A stretch of 64,000 nt of DNA, taken from assembly GCF_030161595.1 (NCBI RefSeq), contig NZ_BSUM01000001.1:3286001-3350000 (forward strand), given 5' to 3'. This DNA is from Litorihabitans aurantiacus (GTDB lineage: Bacteria > Actinomycetota > Actinomycetes > Actinomycetales > Beutenbergiaceae). The position numbers were made by a program, and so were the translations under genes. How positions within the stretch are numbered: the first letter of the stretch is position 1; the number at the start of each line of letters is the position of its first letter. Shown piece after piece: positions 46,295 through 56,624 of this stretch. The notes under the pieces are model-generated. The model was not told the DNA's origin. It saw nothing but the letters and a program-made list of their open reading frames with translations, and searched no databases.

Positions 46295-47662
46295 TCAGGG
46301 CAGGACGGGCGCTGGACGTGCGAGCTCCGGCGGCACGGTCAGCGCGGACGGCGAGGCGTCCCACAGCGGGGTGGTGTGCCAGTGCGCGGTCAGGGCGCCG
46401 GCGGGGTCGCGGTGCAGGATCAGCCGGTGCGGGGAGGTGGGGACGACGACGTGCGCGCGGACGCCGCCGTCGGGCAGCCGCTCGCCGCGCGCGGCGAGGA
46501 CGAGCACGTCGTCGCCGCGCGGCAGCACCGCGTGGTGCCAGCCGTGGGCGGGCACCGGCACGGCCGGTCCCGCCGCGTCGCCGAGGCTGAGCAGCCACCC
46601 GTCGCCCTCGGCGGCCTCGCGCAGCGTCCAGCTACCGAGCGCGTCGAGGTCGACGGCGTCCCCCGCCGCGAGCGCGTCCCGCGCGTCCCACGAGTCGAGC
46701 GACGACGTCCGTTCCGCGAGCGCGCGGGCGGCGTCGTCGTCGGGCTCGAGCGGGTGGTCGGCGAGCGTACCCAGGAGGCGCCAGCACGCCGCGAGCGTGC
46801 GCTCCACGTCGGTGCTCGCGCCGAGGATCGCGACGACGAGGCCGCGTTCCGGCACGGCGACGCCGAGCTGGCCGTAGGCGCCGTCGAGCCGGAACCCGTG
46901 CGTGCTGCGCCACACGTGGAGCCCGTAGCCGCGCGACCAGTCGGCGGCGCTCTCGCCCACCACCGGGGCGACGTCGTCGGTCATCTCGCGGACGAACCAC
47001 GCCGGGACGACCTGACGCCCGTGCCACACCCCGCCCCGGGCGAGCAGCAGCGTGAGGCGCGCGAGGTCGCCCGCGGTGAGGTGCAGACCCGAGTAGCCCT
47101 GGTCGAGGTCGCCGGCCGGGCGCCACCACCGCGGCCCGATCCCGAGCGGCGCCAGGATCCGCGGCCCGGCGACGTCGCCGAGCCGCTCACCGGTCAGGCG
47201 CGTGACGAGCGCGGAGAGCACGAGCGAGGCGGGGGAGCTGTAGGCGACGTGACCGGGGGCGTGCCGGGGCGGCGTACCCAGGAGCGCCGCCACCGTGAGC
47301 GGCATCGCCAGGGTCTGCTCGCGGTCGTGGCCCGTGCGCATGCCGAGGAGCTGCCGCACGGTCAGGTGGTGGGGGTCGGCGACGCCGAGGTGCGGGCCGA
47401 CGGCGTCGTCGAGACCGAGGAGGCCGTCGTCGGCCAGCAGGCCGATCGCGAGCGCGGTGACCGTCTTGGAGGCCGAGTAGACGAGGGCCGGATGGTCACC
47501 CGACCACGGGCGCCACGCGGTATCGAGCACGACGTCGCCGTGGCGCACGACGACGAGCGCGTGCGGGTCGAGCCCTCCGGCAGAGAGGTCCTCGACCAGG
47601 TCCAGCAGCGCGCGCTCGGGGACGCCGCGGGACGACGGCGTCGCGCGGGGCGGGTGGGGCAT
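46295..47662 (-). CDS. Serine hydrolase of the beta-lactamase / penicillin-binding family
   Basis: A 455-residue protein with the class C beta-lactamase-like fold. SASK (about 65-68) is the catalytic Ser-x-x-Lys, VAYSSPASL gives the Tyr motif, and YGQLGVAVPERGLVVAILG is the later beta-strand region. The C-terminal 110 residues form an added beta domain. No signal peptide. In sugar clusters such proteins are usually esterases; removal of acetyl or feruloyl groups from xylan fragments would fit, but this is inference from context. It lies 55 bases after the LacI gene and 62 before aguA. Confidence 0.72.
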   Translation of the reverse strand: MPHPPRATPSSRGVPERALLDLVEDLSAGGLDPHALVVVRHGDVVLDTAWRPWSGDHPALVYSASKTVTALAIGLLADDGLLGLDDAVGPHLGVADPHHLTVRQLLGMRTGHDREQTLAMPLTVAALLGTPPRHAPGHVAYSSPASLVLSALVTRLTGERLGDVAGPRILAPLGIGPRWWRPAGDLDQGYSGLHLTAGDLARLTLLLARGGVWHGRQVVPAWFVREMTDDVAPVVGESAADWSRGYGLHVWRSTHGFRLDGAYGQLGVAVPERGLVVAILGASTDVERTLAACWRLLGTLADHPLEPDDDAARALAERTSSLDSWDARDALAAGDAVDLDALGSWTLREAAEGDGWLLSLGDAAGPAVPVPAHGWHHAVLPRGDDVLVLAARGERLPDGGVRAHVVVPTSPHRLILHRDPAGALTAHWHTTPLWDASPSALTVPPELARPAPVLP

Positions 47663-47717
47663 CGGTGCTCCTGGGGTGGGCGGATCCGGCGTCGGACGAG
47701 TCAGGGGGCCGGCGGGG

Positions 47718-48736
47718 TCAGGGGGTGGCCGGCGGCGCGGTCGAGGAGCGCACGACGAGCTCGGTGCCGAGCTCCACGCGCGTCGACGCCGGCACTCCGC
47801 CGTCGGAGAGGGTGAGCAGCATCTGCGTCGCGAGCGCGGCCATCTCGCGCAGCGGCTGGTTCACGGTGGTGATGGCCGGGTCGAACCACCGCGAGATCGA
47901 CAGGTTGTCGTAGCCCACGACCGAGAGGTCCTCGGGGATGCGCAGCCCGAGCTCGCGCGCGGCGCGCATCACGCCGAGGGCCTGGTAGTCCGAACCCGCG
48001 AAGATCGCGGTCGGGCGGTCGGGGCGGCTCAGCAGCTCGCGGCCGTGGAGGTAGCCGCCGTCGGCGTCGAAGTCGCCCCACCGCACCAGCGAGGGGTCGC
48101 GGGGCAGCCGCACCTCGTCGTGCGCGGAGCGGTAGCCGTCGACGCGGGCGCGCGAGCACAGCACGTCCTCCGGGCCCGAGACGACGGCGATCCGCCGGTG
48201 ACCGAGGCCCACGAGGTGCCGCGTGGCGGCGAGACCGCCGTTCCAGTTGTTGGACCCGACGGTCGGTACGCCGGGGGCGGCTCGCCCTGCGTGTCGAGCA
48301 CGACGAACGGGATCGAGCGCGAGCTGAGCTGGTGGCGCTGGGTCTCGTCGAGGCTCGAGAGGACGAGCAGCACCCCGAGCGGCCGGCGGGCCATCACGTC
48401 GTCGATCCACTCCTGCGGCGGGCGGTGCGATCCACCGAGCTCCGAGAGCACGACGCCGATCCGCTGCTGCCCGCAGACGTGCTCGACGCCGGAGATGATC
48501 TCCTGCGCCCACAGGTTCTCGGCCTCGTGGAAGACGAGGTCGAGCAGGCGGGGACCGCCACCGCCGGGGGTGCCCGCCACCGGCTTGCGGTAGCGGTGCC
48601 GGGCGAGCGCCTCCTCGACGCGGGTGCGCGTGGCGGGGGCGACGTCGAGCCGGCCGTTCAGCACCTTGGAGACGGTGGGGACGGAGACGCCGACCTCGCG
48701 GGCGATGGCGGCGATCGTGGGACGACCCTGAGCCAC
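47718..48736 (-). CDS. LacI-family regulator of the xylan divergon, frameshifted
   Basis: About 339 residues. The start GTG 48736 has AAGGAAGG upstream. The helix-turn-helix TIAAIAREVGVSVPTVSKVLNGRLDVAP is followed by the periplasmic-binding-type effector domain (ALGVMRAARELGLRIPEDLSVVGYDNLSISRWFDPAITTVNQP). The frame breaks in a G5 run (48273-48277 on plus); one more base restores TQGEPPPGVPTVGSNNWN. Divergent placement against the GH3 operon, with a palindrome just after that promoter, marks it as the local repressor, probably released by a xylo-oligosaccharide or similar sugar. Confidence 0.82.
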
Positions 48737-48764
48737 GGAGAACCTTCCTTCGAAAGTGTCGCCC

Positions 48765-48770
48765 AGCGTA
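48765..48770 (-). promoter_or_regulatory. -10 box TACGCT for the lacI-type gene
   Basis: On the minus strand TACGCT lies 28 bases before the GTG start. Between them is CTTTCGAAGG, which shares TTTCG/CGAAA half-sites with the palindrome at 48881-48892 and may allow autoregulation. Confidence 0.4.
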
Positions 48771-48821
48771 GGGCATCGCGGTGGCGCCTGGTGACGGTTC
48801 AGCCTCGAATCGCGTCGGGGC

Positions 48822-48851
48822 TTGACGTGACGGCGCTCACCTTCGTACGGT
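48822..48851 (+). promoter_or_regulatory. Promoter of the GH3-ABC-GH39 operon
   Basis: TTGACG (48822-48827), 18 bases, TACGGT (48846-48851). Transcription would start near 48858, immediately before the operator palindromes. Confidence 0.6.
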
Positions 48852-48863
48852 GTCGAGCCTAAA

Positions 48864-48892
48864 GGTATCGGAGCCGATACCGAAATGTTTCG
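48864..48892 (+). promoter_or_regulatory. LacI-type operator: two adjoining palindromes
   Basis: GGTATCGGAGCCGATACC (48864-48881) is a perfect 8-bp inverted repeat with a 2-base centre. CGAAATGTTTCG (48881-48892) is a second one with 5-base arms sharing its first base. Both lie just downstream of the predicted transcription start, a position where a bound LacI protein blocks transcription. Confidence 0.6.
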
Positions 48893-48913
48893 ACCACACC
48901 GAAGTGGGGACGC

Positions 48914-51268
48914 ATGAATCAGGTGACACCGTCCGGCCCCTGGCAGGACACCTCGCTGAGCACGGCCGCGAGGGTCGAGGCCCTCGTGGCCGCGATGACC
49001 CTCGAGGAGAAGGTCAGCCAGCTCGTGGGGCTGTGGGTCGGGGCGGACGCCTCCGGCGGGGACGTCGCGCCGCACCAGGGCGACATGACGCAGCACGGTC
49101 CGGAGCTCGCCGACGTCATCGTCGACGGGCTCGGCCAGCTGACGCGCCCCTTCGGCACGGCACCGGTCGAGCCGGAGCTCGGCGCCCGGTCGCTCGCCCG
49201 CTCGCAGCGCGCCGTGATGGCCGCCAACCGGTTCGGGATCCCGGCCCAGGTGCACGAGGAGTGCCTGGCCGGATTCGCCGCATGGCGTGCCACCGCCTAC
49301 CCCGTCCCGCTGTCCTGGGGCGCCACGTTCCACCCCGAGCTGGTGCAGGAGATGGCGGGCGCGATCGGGGCGTCGATGCGCTCGGTCGGCGTCCACCAAG
49401 GCCTCGCGCCCGTCCTCGACGTCGTGCGCGACTACCGCTGGGGCCGCGTCGAGGAGACGGTCGGCGAGGACCCCTACCTGGTGGGCACCATCGGTGCCGG
49501 CTACGTGCGTGGGCTCGAGGGCGCGGGCGTCGTCGCCACCCTCAAGCACTTCGCCGGCTACTCCGGATCCCGCGCCGGCCGCAACCACGCCCCCGTCTCG
49601 GCCGGTCCGCGCGAGATGCAGGAGGTCTTCTACCCGCCGTTCGAGGCCGCGCTGCGCGAGGGCGGCGCCCGCTCGGTCATGAACTCCTACGCCGAGGTGG
49701 ACGGCGTGCCCGCCGCGGCCGACGAGCAGCTGCTGACCACGCTGCTGCGGCAGGAGTGGGGTTTCGCCGGCACGGTCGTGGCCGACTACTTCGCGGTGGC
49801 CTTCCTGCGCACGCTGCACCGCGTGGCCGCGACCGACGGCGAGGCCGCGGCCCTCGCGCTCACCGCGGGTATCGACGTCGAGCTGCCCTCGGTGCACGCC
49901 TACGGCGAGCCCCTGCTCGCGGCCCTGCGCGACGGTCTCGTCGGCACCGAGACGGTCGACCGCGCGCTGCGGCGCGTGCTGACGCAGAAGATCGAGCTCG
50001 GGCTGCTCGACCCGGGCTGGACGCCGGAGGTCGACGGCGCGATCGACCTCGACCCGCCCGCGCACCGCGCCCTGGCGCTCGAGCTGGCCCGCGAGGCCGT
50101 CGTGCTCCTCGCGAACGACGGCGGCGCGCTGCCGCTGCGCCCGGGCGCGCGGCTGGCCGTCGTCGGCCCGCTGGCGGACGACCCGTACGCGATGCTCGGC
50201 TGCTACTCCTTCCCCGCCCACGTCGGCGTGCACCACCCGCACCAGGAGGTCGGGATCGAGATCCCCACGGTGCTCGCGGAGCTGCGGCGGCAGCACGACG
50301 GCGAGGTCACCCACGCCCCCGGGTGCGACGTGAAGGCCCCGGGGCGGGAGGGCTTCGCCGACGCGGTGGCGCGGGCGAGCGAGGCCGACGTCGCCGTCGT
50401 CGTGGTCGGTGACCAGGCCGGGCTGTTCGGCCGCGGCACCTCGGGCGAGGGGTGCGACGCCGCCGACCTGCGCCTGCCCGGTGAGCAGCACGCGCTCGTG
50501 GAGGCGGTCCTGGGGACCGGGACCCCGGTGGTCGTGCTCGCGCTCGCCGGCCGCCCCTACGCCTTCGGCGCGTTCGCGGACCGCGCGGCCGCGATCGTGC
50601 AGACGTTCTTCCCCGGCCAGGCCGGCGGCACCGCGATCGCCGAGGTTCTCACGGGCGCGGTCAACCCCTCGGGCCACCTCCCGGTCGGCGTCCCGCGCGA
50701 TCCCGGCTCGCAGCCCTCGACCTACCTCGCCCCGCCCTACGGCCTGCGCACCGAGGTCTCCAACCTCGACCCGACGCCGCTGTACCCGTTCGGCCACGGC
50801 CGCTCCTACGCCGAGGCGACGTGGGGCGAGGTGACCGCGTCCGCCGACACGTGGGCGGTCGACGGTGAGGTCGAGGTGAGCGTGCAGGTCGCCAACGCCA
50901 CCGGCCGCGAGGTCGCCGACGTCGTCCAGCTCTACCTGCACGACCCGGTGGCCGAGGTGCCGCGGCCCGACGTCCGGCTCGTCGGCTACCAGCGCGTGAT
51001 GCTGGCGGCGGGCGAGGAGGCCGCGGTCACCTTCCGGGTGCACGCGGACCTCGCCTCCTACGTCGGACGCGCCGGCGACCGGATCGTCGACCCCGGCGCC
51101 GTCGAGCTGCGCGTGTCACGGTCCAGCGCGGACGTGCACGCGACCCTCCCGCTGGAGATGGTCGGGCGACGACGGCGCACGGGTGCCGCCCGTCGCCTCA
51201 CGACCGTCTCCTCCGCCGTCGTCCTCGCGGCCGGTGCCGACCCGACGCTGGAGGTGGTCCCGGCATGA
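48914..51268 (+). CDS. GH3 family beta-xylosidase / beta-glucosidase
   Basis: A 784-residue retaining glycosidase with no signal peptide. The TIM barrel has LKHFAGYSGSRAGRNHAP (substrate Lys-His) and VVADYFAV, where Asp is the nucleophile (SDW in many relatives, ADY here). The second domain (about 390-620) includes VVVVGDQAGLFGRGTSGEGCD, and the C-terminal fibronectin-like domain (about 640-740) has NATGREVADVVQLYLHDP. The start is ATG 48914, with GGGG six bases upstream. Its genomic setting favours beta-xylosidase. It is the first gene of the operon; the next start overlaps its stop (ATGA). Confidence 0.85.
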   Translation: MNQVTPSGPWQDTSLSTAARVEALVAAMTLEEKVSQLVGLWVGADASGGDVAPHQGDMTQHGPELADVIVDGLGQLTRPFGTAPVEPELGARSLARSQRAVMAANRFGIPAQVHEECLAGFAAWRATAYPVPLSWGATFHPELVQEMAGAIGASMRSVGVHQGLAPVLDVVRDYRWGRVEETVGEDPYLVGTIGAGYVRGLEGAGVVATLKHFAGYSGSRAGRNHAPVSAGPREMQEVFYPPFEAALREGGARSVMNSYAEVDGVPAAADEQLLTTLLRQEWGFAGTVVADYFAVAFLRTLHRVAATDGEAAALALTAGIDVELPSVHAYGEPLLAALRDGLVGTETVDRALRRVLTQKIELGLLDPGWTPEVDGAIDLDPPAHRALALELAREAVVLLANDGGALPLRPGARLAVVGPLADDPYAMLGCYSFPAHVGVHHPHQEVGIEIPTVLAELRRQHDGEVTHAPGCDVKAPGREGFADAVARASEADVAVVVVGDQAGLFGRGTSGEGCDAADLRLPGEQHALVEAVLGTGTPVVVLALAGRPYAFGAFADRAAAIVQTFFPGQAGGTAIAEVLTGAVNPSGHLPVGVPRDPGSQPSTYLAPPYGLRTEVSNLDPTPLYPFGHGRSYAEATWGEVTASADTWAVDGEVEVSVQVANATGREVADVVQLYLHDPVAEVPRPDVRLVGYQRVMLAAGEEAAVTFRVHADLASYVGRAGDRIVDPGAVELRVSRSSADVHATLPLEMVGRRRRTGAARRLTTVSSAVVLAAGADPTLEVVPA

Positions 51269-52323
51269 CCACCACCGAGCCCGAGGCGGCCACCCGCGCC
51301 GGCGCCCCCGCGGCGCCCGGCTCGGCGCCCGCCGTCGCCGTCGACGCGGGTGCGCGCCGACCGCGCGTGCTGCGCCGCGGCGGCCGTGGCGGCGGGAACG
51401 GCGACGGTGCGCCGGTCGCACGCCTGACGTGGCGCCGGGCGCTGCGCCGCGACTGGCAGCTCTACACGTTCCTGATCGTGCCCCTGGTCTTCCTGCTCGT
51501 GTTCCGCTACCTGCCGATGGCGGGGAACATCATCGCGTTCCGCCGGTTCCGCCCGGGGAGCTCGATCTTCGGCGACGAGTGGGTGGGGCTGTACTACTTC
51601 GAGGCGTTCATCACCAACCAGCAGTTCTGGTCGGTGTTCTGGAACACCGTGATCCTCGGCGGGCTCACGCTCGCGATCTGCTTCCCGCTCCCGATCGTGC
51701 TCGCGCTCATGTTGAACGAGCTGCGCTCGCGCCGGTACAAGCGGCTCGTGCAGACGATCTCCTACCTGCCGCACTTCATGTCGATCGTCATCGTGGCCGG
51801 CCTCGTGATGCAGCTGACCGCGGTCAACGGCACCGTGAACCAGATCGTCGAGGCCTTCGGTGGCGACGCGGTCAGCTTCATGCAGCGGCCGGACTGGTTC
51901 CGCTCCATCTACGTCTCCTCCGAGGTGTGGCAGACGGTCGGCTGGGGGACGATCCTCTACCTGGCGGCGCTGACGACCATCGACCAGCAGCTCTACGAGG
52001 CGGCGCGCATCGACGGCGCCAACCGGTGGAAGCAGACCTGGCACATCACGCTGCCGGGCATCCGCCCCACGATGATGGTCCTCCTCATCCTGAACATCGG
52101 CTCCTTCATGGCGGTCGGTTTCGAGAAGGTCCTGCTGCTGCAGAACCCGCTCATCTACTCAACGGCCGACGTCATCTCCACCTATCTCTACCGCGTGGGC
52201 ATCCAGTCGGCCCAGTTCTCCTACGGCACCGCGATCGGCCTGTTCGAGGCCCTGATCGGACTGGTGCTCGTCCTCACCGCGAACGGGATCTCGCGCCGCG
52301 TGACAGGAGCTTCGCTGTGGTGA
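51265..52323 (+). CDS. ABC transporter permease, LplB/MalF type
   Basis: A 352-residue protein. A long Ala/Arg/Gly-rich cytoplasmic N-terminus (about 65 residues) is followed by six transmembrane helices starting LYTFLIVPLVFLLVF and the ATPase-contact motif EAARIDGANRWKQTWHITLPGIRP (about 245-270). It pairs with the next permease to form the channel of a CUT1 sugar importer. No ATPase gene is present in the operon, as usual where a shared MsmK-type ATPase is used. Confidence 0.85.
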   Translation: MTTTEPEAATRAGAPAAPGSAPAVAVDAGARRPRVLRRGGRGGGNGDGAPVARLTWRRALRRDWQLYTFLIVPLVFLLVFRYLPMAGNIIAFRRFRPGSSIFGDEWVGLYYFEAFITNQQFWSVFWNTVILGGLTLAICFPLPIVLALMLNELRSRRYKRLVQTISYLPHFMSIVIVAGLVMQLTAVNGTVNQIVEAFGGDAVSFMQRPDWFRSIYVSSEVWQTVGWGTILYLAALTTIDQQLYEAARIDGANRWKQTWHITLPGIRPTMMVLLILNIGSFMAVGFEKVLLLQNPLIYSTADVISTYLYRVGIQSAQFSYGTAIGLFEALIGLVLVLTANGISRRVTGASLW

Positions 52324-53254
52324 CCGAGCAGATGACCCCGGACCCGACCTGGGTGCCGTGCGCCGCGAGGGTGGTGCGCTGCGGGACGGGCGCGGCTACC
52401 GCGTCTTCCGCGTGGTCAACGCCGCCGCGCTCGCCGCGGTGTGCCTCGTGACCCTGTACCCGTTCGTGAACCTGGTGGCGAAGGCCTTCTCCTCGGAGGG
52501 GTTCATCGCGGCCGGCGAGGTCAACCTGATCCCGCGCGGGTTCAACACCGCGACCTTCGCGGCCGTGATGGGCGACCCGCTGTTCTGGACGAACTACCGC
52601 AACACGGTCGTCTACACCGTGCTCGGCACGCTCATCGCGATGGCGATCACCACCACCTACGCCTACGCGATCAGCCGCAGCCACCTCAAGGGCCGGTCGT
52701 TCTTCATCGGCATCGCGGTGTTCACGATGTTCTTCAGCGGCGGCCTGATCCCGAACTACGTGCTCGTGGCGAACGTGCTCGGCTGGCGCAACTCCATGTG
52801 GGCCATCGTCGTGCCCGGTGCGCTGTCGGTCTTCAACCTGCTCGTCATGAAGTCGTTCTTCGAGAACTTCCCGGCCGAGCTCGAGGAGGCGGCGGCGATC
52901 GACGGGCTGTCCACCTACGGCGTCTTCGCCCGGATCGTGCTGCCGCTGTCGAAGGCGGTGCTCGCGACGATGACGCTGTTCTACGCCGTCGGGCTGTGGA
53001 ACTCCTGGTTCAGCGCGTTCCTGTACCTGGACGACAAGGAGCTCTTCCCCGTCACGGTCTACCTGCGCAACCTGATCGCCGCCGCCACGGGCACGGAGTC
53101 CGTCACGGGCGGCGCGGGCGGCGACGCCGTCCAGATCGGCGCGAACATCCAGTCGGTCACGATGCTGCTCACCGTGCTGCCGATCATCTGCTTCTACCCG
53201 TTCATCCAGAGGTACTTCGTCTCGGGCGTGATGCTCGGGTCGGTCAAGGGATGA
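52320..53254 (+). CDS. ABC transporter permease, YtcP/MalG type, frameshifted near N-terminus
   Basis: About 311 residues. The start GTG 52320 overlaps the previous stop. The frame breaks after about 11 codons at GGG 52351-52353; one added G gives DPTWGAVRREGGALRDGRGY. Six helices and the contact motif EEAAAIDGLSTYGVFARIVLPLSKAV follow, and the chain ends QRYFVSGVMLGSVKG, typical of the YtcP branch. It works with the LplB-type partner to import oligosaccharides. Confidence 0.82.
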
Positions 53255-53313
53255 GCGCCTCCTCACGCGCCCGCCGGGCGCACCACTCGAAGGTCAACTC
53301 GAAGGAGAGAACC

Positions 53314-54977
53314 ATGGGAAAGACCCGCTCACGCGTGACGACGGCGATCGCCGTCGCGACGGTGACGGCAGTGCTGGCGGCGTGCTCGGGGGCGGCGGCA
53401 ACGGTGGTGGTGGGGTCGACGGCGAACCCGGCGTCATCGACGAGGCGCAGTCGGTCGGTGCGATGGACGACTACGCGGCGGGGACGACGTTCCGCGCCAC
53501 CGAGCCGGTCGAGTTCTCGCTGATGTACCGCGACCACCCCAACTACCCGGTCCAGGCGAGCTGGCTGGCGTTCGAGCAGCTCGCCGCCGAGCAGAACGTC
53601 TCCTTCAGCCGCACCGACGTCTCGCTCGCCGACTGGGACCAGCGCAAGGCGCTGCTCATCGGCGCCGGTGACGCCTCCGAGCTGATCCCGGTGACCTACC
53701 CCGGTCAGGAGGTCCAGTTCGTCAGCGGTGGGGCCCTGCTGCCCGTCTCGGACTACCTCGAGCACATGCCGAACTACACCCAGAAGGTCGCCGACTGGGG
53801 TCTCGAGGAGGAGATCGAGTCGCAGCTGCGCCAGGCCGACGGCAAGTACTACCTGCTGCCGGGGCTGCGGGAGATCCCCGACGTGCAGTACTCCGTCGCG
53901 ATCCGCGAGGACCTGTTCGAGGCCGCCGGCGTCACGCAGGACCCGGCGGACTGGGACGAGTTCGCGGAGCAGCTCGCCCAGGTCGACGCCGCCAACCCCG
54001 ACCTGTCCTACGTCTGGTCCGACCGGTGGACCGACACCACGCCGCTCGGGGCCACCCTCAACTTCATGTCGCCGAGCTTCGGCACCTCGGGCGGCTGGGG
54101 CTACGACAACCGCTGGTACGACGAGGGTTCCGGCGAGTTCGTGCTCACCGGCACCACGGACGCCTACCGCGACATGCTCACCTACCTCGCCGGCCTGGTC
54201 TCCGACGGCCTGCTCGACCCCGAGATCACGCAGAGCGACGACCAGGCGATCGCCAAGTTCGTCTCGGGCCAGACCGCCGCGATCGGTGGGAACACGCAGG
54301 AGATCACCGCCTACCGCACGCAGATCGCCGAGAGCGGGCAGGACGTGCCGATCCGTCTCATCACGATCCCGGGCGGCCCCTACGGCGACTACCTCGCCGG
54401 GAGCCAGCTCTCCTCGGGCCTGATGATCTCGAGCTCGGCGGCGCAGCAGCCGCACTTCAAGGCGATGCTGCAGTTCGTCGACTGGCTCTACTACTCCGAC
54501 GAGGGCATCGAGTTCGCGCAGTGGGGCGTGGAGGGCGAGACCTACACGAAGGACGCCGACGGCACGCGCACGCTGCTGCCGACCATCGGCTGGAACGCCC
54601 TGAACCCCGACGCGCCCGAGCGACTGAACGCCGACTACGGCTTCAGCAACGGCGTCTTCCTGCTCGCCAACGGTTCCACCACGGACCTGCTGCAGTCGGT
54701 GATGTCGGAGGAGATCCGGGAGTGGACCGACGAGGTGCTCGCGGGCAAGGAGACCCTGCCGGTGGCACCGACGCCGCAGCTCGAGGAGCTCGAGCTCGAG
54801 CAGACCTCCCTGCTGGACACCCAGATCGGTGACGCCGTCCAGGCGGCCACCGCGGCGTTCATCACCGGGCAGCGGTCCCTGGACACCTGGGACGCCTACG
54901 TCACCGAGATCGAGGGTCTGGGTGCCACGCAGCTGATCGAGACCTACAACACCGCGCTCGAGCGGCAGGAGGGCTGA
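53314..54977 (+). CDS. Extracellular solute-binding lipoprotein of the ABC importer, frameshifted
   Basis: About 554 residues, CUT1-type binding protein. The start ATG 53314 has GAAGGAGAG upstream; a 6-bp hairpin (53267-53281) precedes it. The signal peptide ends in lipobox VLAACSG, and the frame breaks right after it in a G5 run (53388-53392); one added G gives CSGGGGNGGGG. The mature part starts with a Gly/Asp linker, then PVEFSLMYRDHPNYP and the large lobes, with a helical C-terminus (LDTWDAYVTEIEGLGATQLIETYNTALER). It should capture the oligosaccharide outside the cell and hand it to the two permeases. Confidence 0.83.
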
Positions 54978-54982
54978 TCGGG

Positions 54983-55029
54983 CGGCGTCGCCCGGCCGGT
55001 CGCCCACCGCACCCGGCCGGGCGGCGCCG
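54983..55029 (+). terminator. Strong intercistronic hairpin after the binding-protein gene
   Basis: The 17-base arms 54983-54999 and 55013-55029 pair with one wobble and a 13-base loop. As an attenuator or mRNA-stabilising stem it would raise the binding-protein message over the downstream enzyme genes. Confidence 0.6.
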
Positions 55030-55081
55030 TCGCCCCACCCAGCCCCGCCCCGCCCCGCCGCTCCAGCGCCCGAGGAGACCC

Positions 55082-56624
55082 ATGACCGTCGTCGTCCCCA
55101 CCCTCCCCACCGGCACGCTCCCGCCCGCCTGGCGCGCGTGCGTCGGCACGGGGCGCACGCGCGAGGTGCTGCACGCCGACTACCGCGACTCCCTCGCGCT
55201 CGTGCAGCGCGAGATCGGTTTCGGCGCCGTGCGGGCCCACGGGATCCTGCACGACGACATGGGTCTGGTGCGCCGCCACGGCCACGACGGCGAGGCCGCC
55301 ACCCGGTACGCGTTCGGCTACCTCGACCTCGTGATCGACACCTGGCTCGAGGCGGGCGTCGACCCGTTCCTCGAGCTCGGGTTCATGCCGCAGGACCTCG
55401 CCTCGGGGACCGACACGGTCTTCTGGTGGCAGGGCAACATCACCCCGCCGAGCGATCCGCGCGCGTGGGCCGACCTCGTGCGGGCGCTGCTGCGCCACCT
55501 GATCGCCCGCTACGGGATCGAGCGCGTGCGCACCTGGCCCGTGGAGGTCTGGAACGAACCGAACCTGCCGGTGTTCTGGAGCGGGAGCGAGGCGGACTAC
55601 CACGACCTGTACGAGGTCACGGCGCACGCGGTGAAGGAGGTCGACGCCGAGATCGCCGTGGGCGGTCCGGCGATCTCGCCCGGCGCCGACGACTGGCTGC
55701 CGAGGTTCGCCGACGTCGTCGAGCGCCGCGGCATCCCGTGCGACTTCGTCAGCAAGCACGCCTACACGACCGGCCCGGCGCAGCACGTGCCGTTCGGCAC
55801 CTACCAGACGCTGCGCGGACCGGAGCAGCTCCTGGCCCAGCTCGCGACGCCGCGCACGCTCCTGGCCGGCACGGCCCTGGCCGGCCTCCCGGTGCACATC
55901 ACCGAGTTCTCCTCCTCCTACCGCCCCGACAACCCGATCCACGACACCGCGTACCAGGCCGCGTACCTCGCTCCCGTGCTCGCCGCCGGCGGCGACGTCG
56001 TCGACTCGCTGTCCTACTGGACGCTGTGCGACGTCTTCGAGGAGGTCGGCATCCCCACGGCGCCGCTGCACGGCGGGTTCGGGCTGCTCGGCCACCGGCA
56101 GCTGCGCAAGCCGGCGTTCCACCTCTACGCCTTCATGGCGCGGCTCGGCACCGAGGTGCTGGCGCGGGGGAGGACCACCTCGTCACGCGTCACCCCGACG
56201 GCAGGATCGCCGCGCTGCTGTGGCAGCCGGTCGACCCCGAGGCGCTCGCGACGGCAGGGCACCGGGTCCGCCTGGACGTCCCGGTGGCCGGGGCAGAGGC
56301 CGGGGAGGCGGTCGAGTCGGCGAGGCGTGGGTCGCGGAGCGTCACGTCGACGCCGAGCGCGGCAACGTCCGCACCGCCTGGCAGGCCATGGGCTCGCCCC
56401 TCGCGCCGACCTCCAGAGCCACCGACGACCTGCACGCGGCGTCCGAACCGGCGTTCGTCGGCCGCGCCGTCCCCGTGCGCGAGGGCCGCGTGCACCTCGA
56501 CGTCGCGCTCGGCCGGCACGGCGTCGCGCTGGTCGAGGTCTCTCCCACCGACCCGCAGCACGCCCCGTGGCTCGACGACGCGCGGCTGCTCGGGCTCGAC
56601 CCGGCCGGGCAGGTGGCACGGTGA
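55082..56624 (+). CDS. GH39 family beta-xylosidase, two frame breaks
   Basis: About 514 residues. The start ATG 55082 has CGAGGAGA upstream. The TIM barrel contains VEVWNEPNLPVFW with the acid/base Glu and VHITEFSSSYRP with the nucleophile Glu, the two GH39 signatures; FWWQGNITPPS and SYWTLCDVFEE are further family marks. The barrel is intact; both breaks fall in the C-terminal beta domain, at a G5 run (56166-56170) and near 56313, each repaired by one base. No signal peptide, so it cuts imported xylo-oligosaccharides. Its stop overlaps the DUF624 start (GTGA). Confidence 0.82.
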
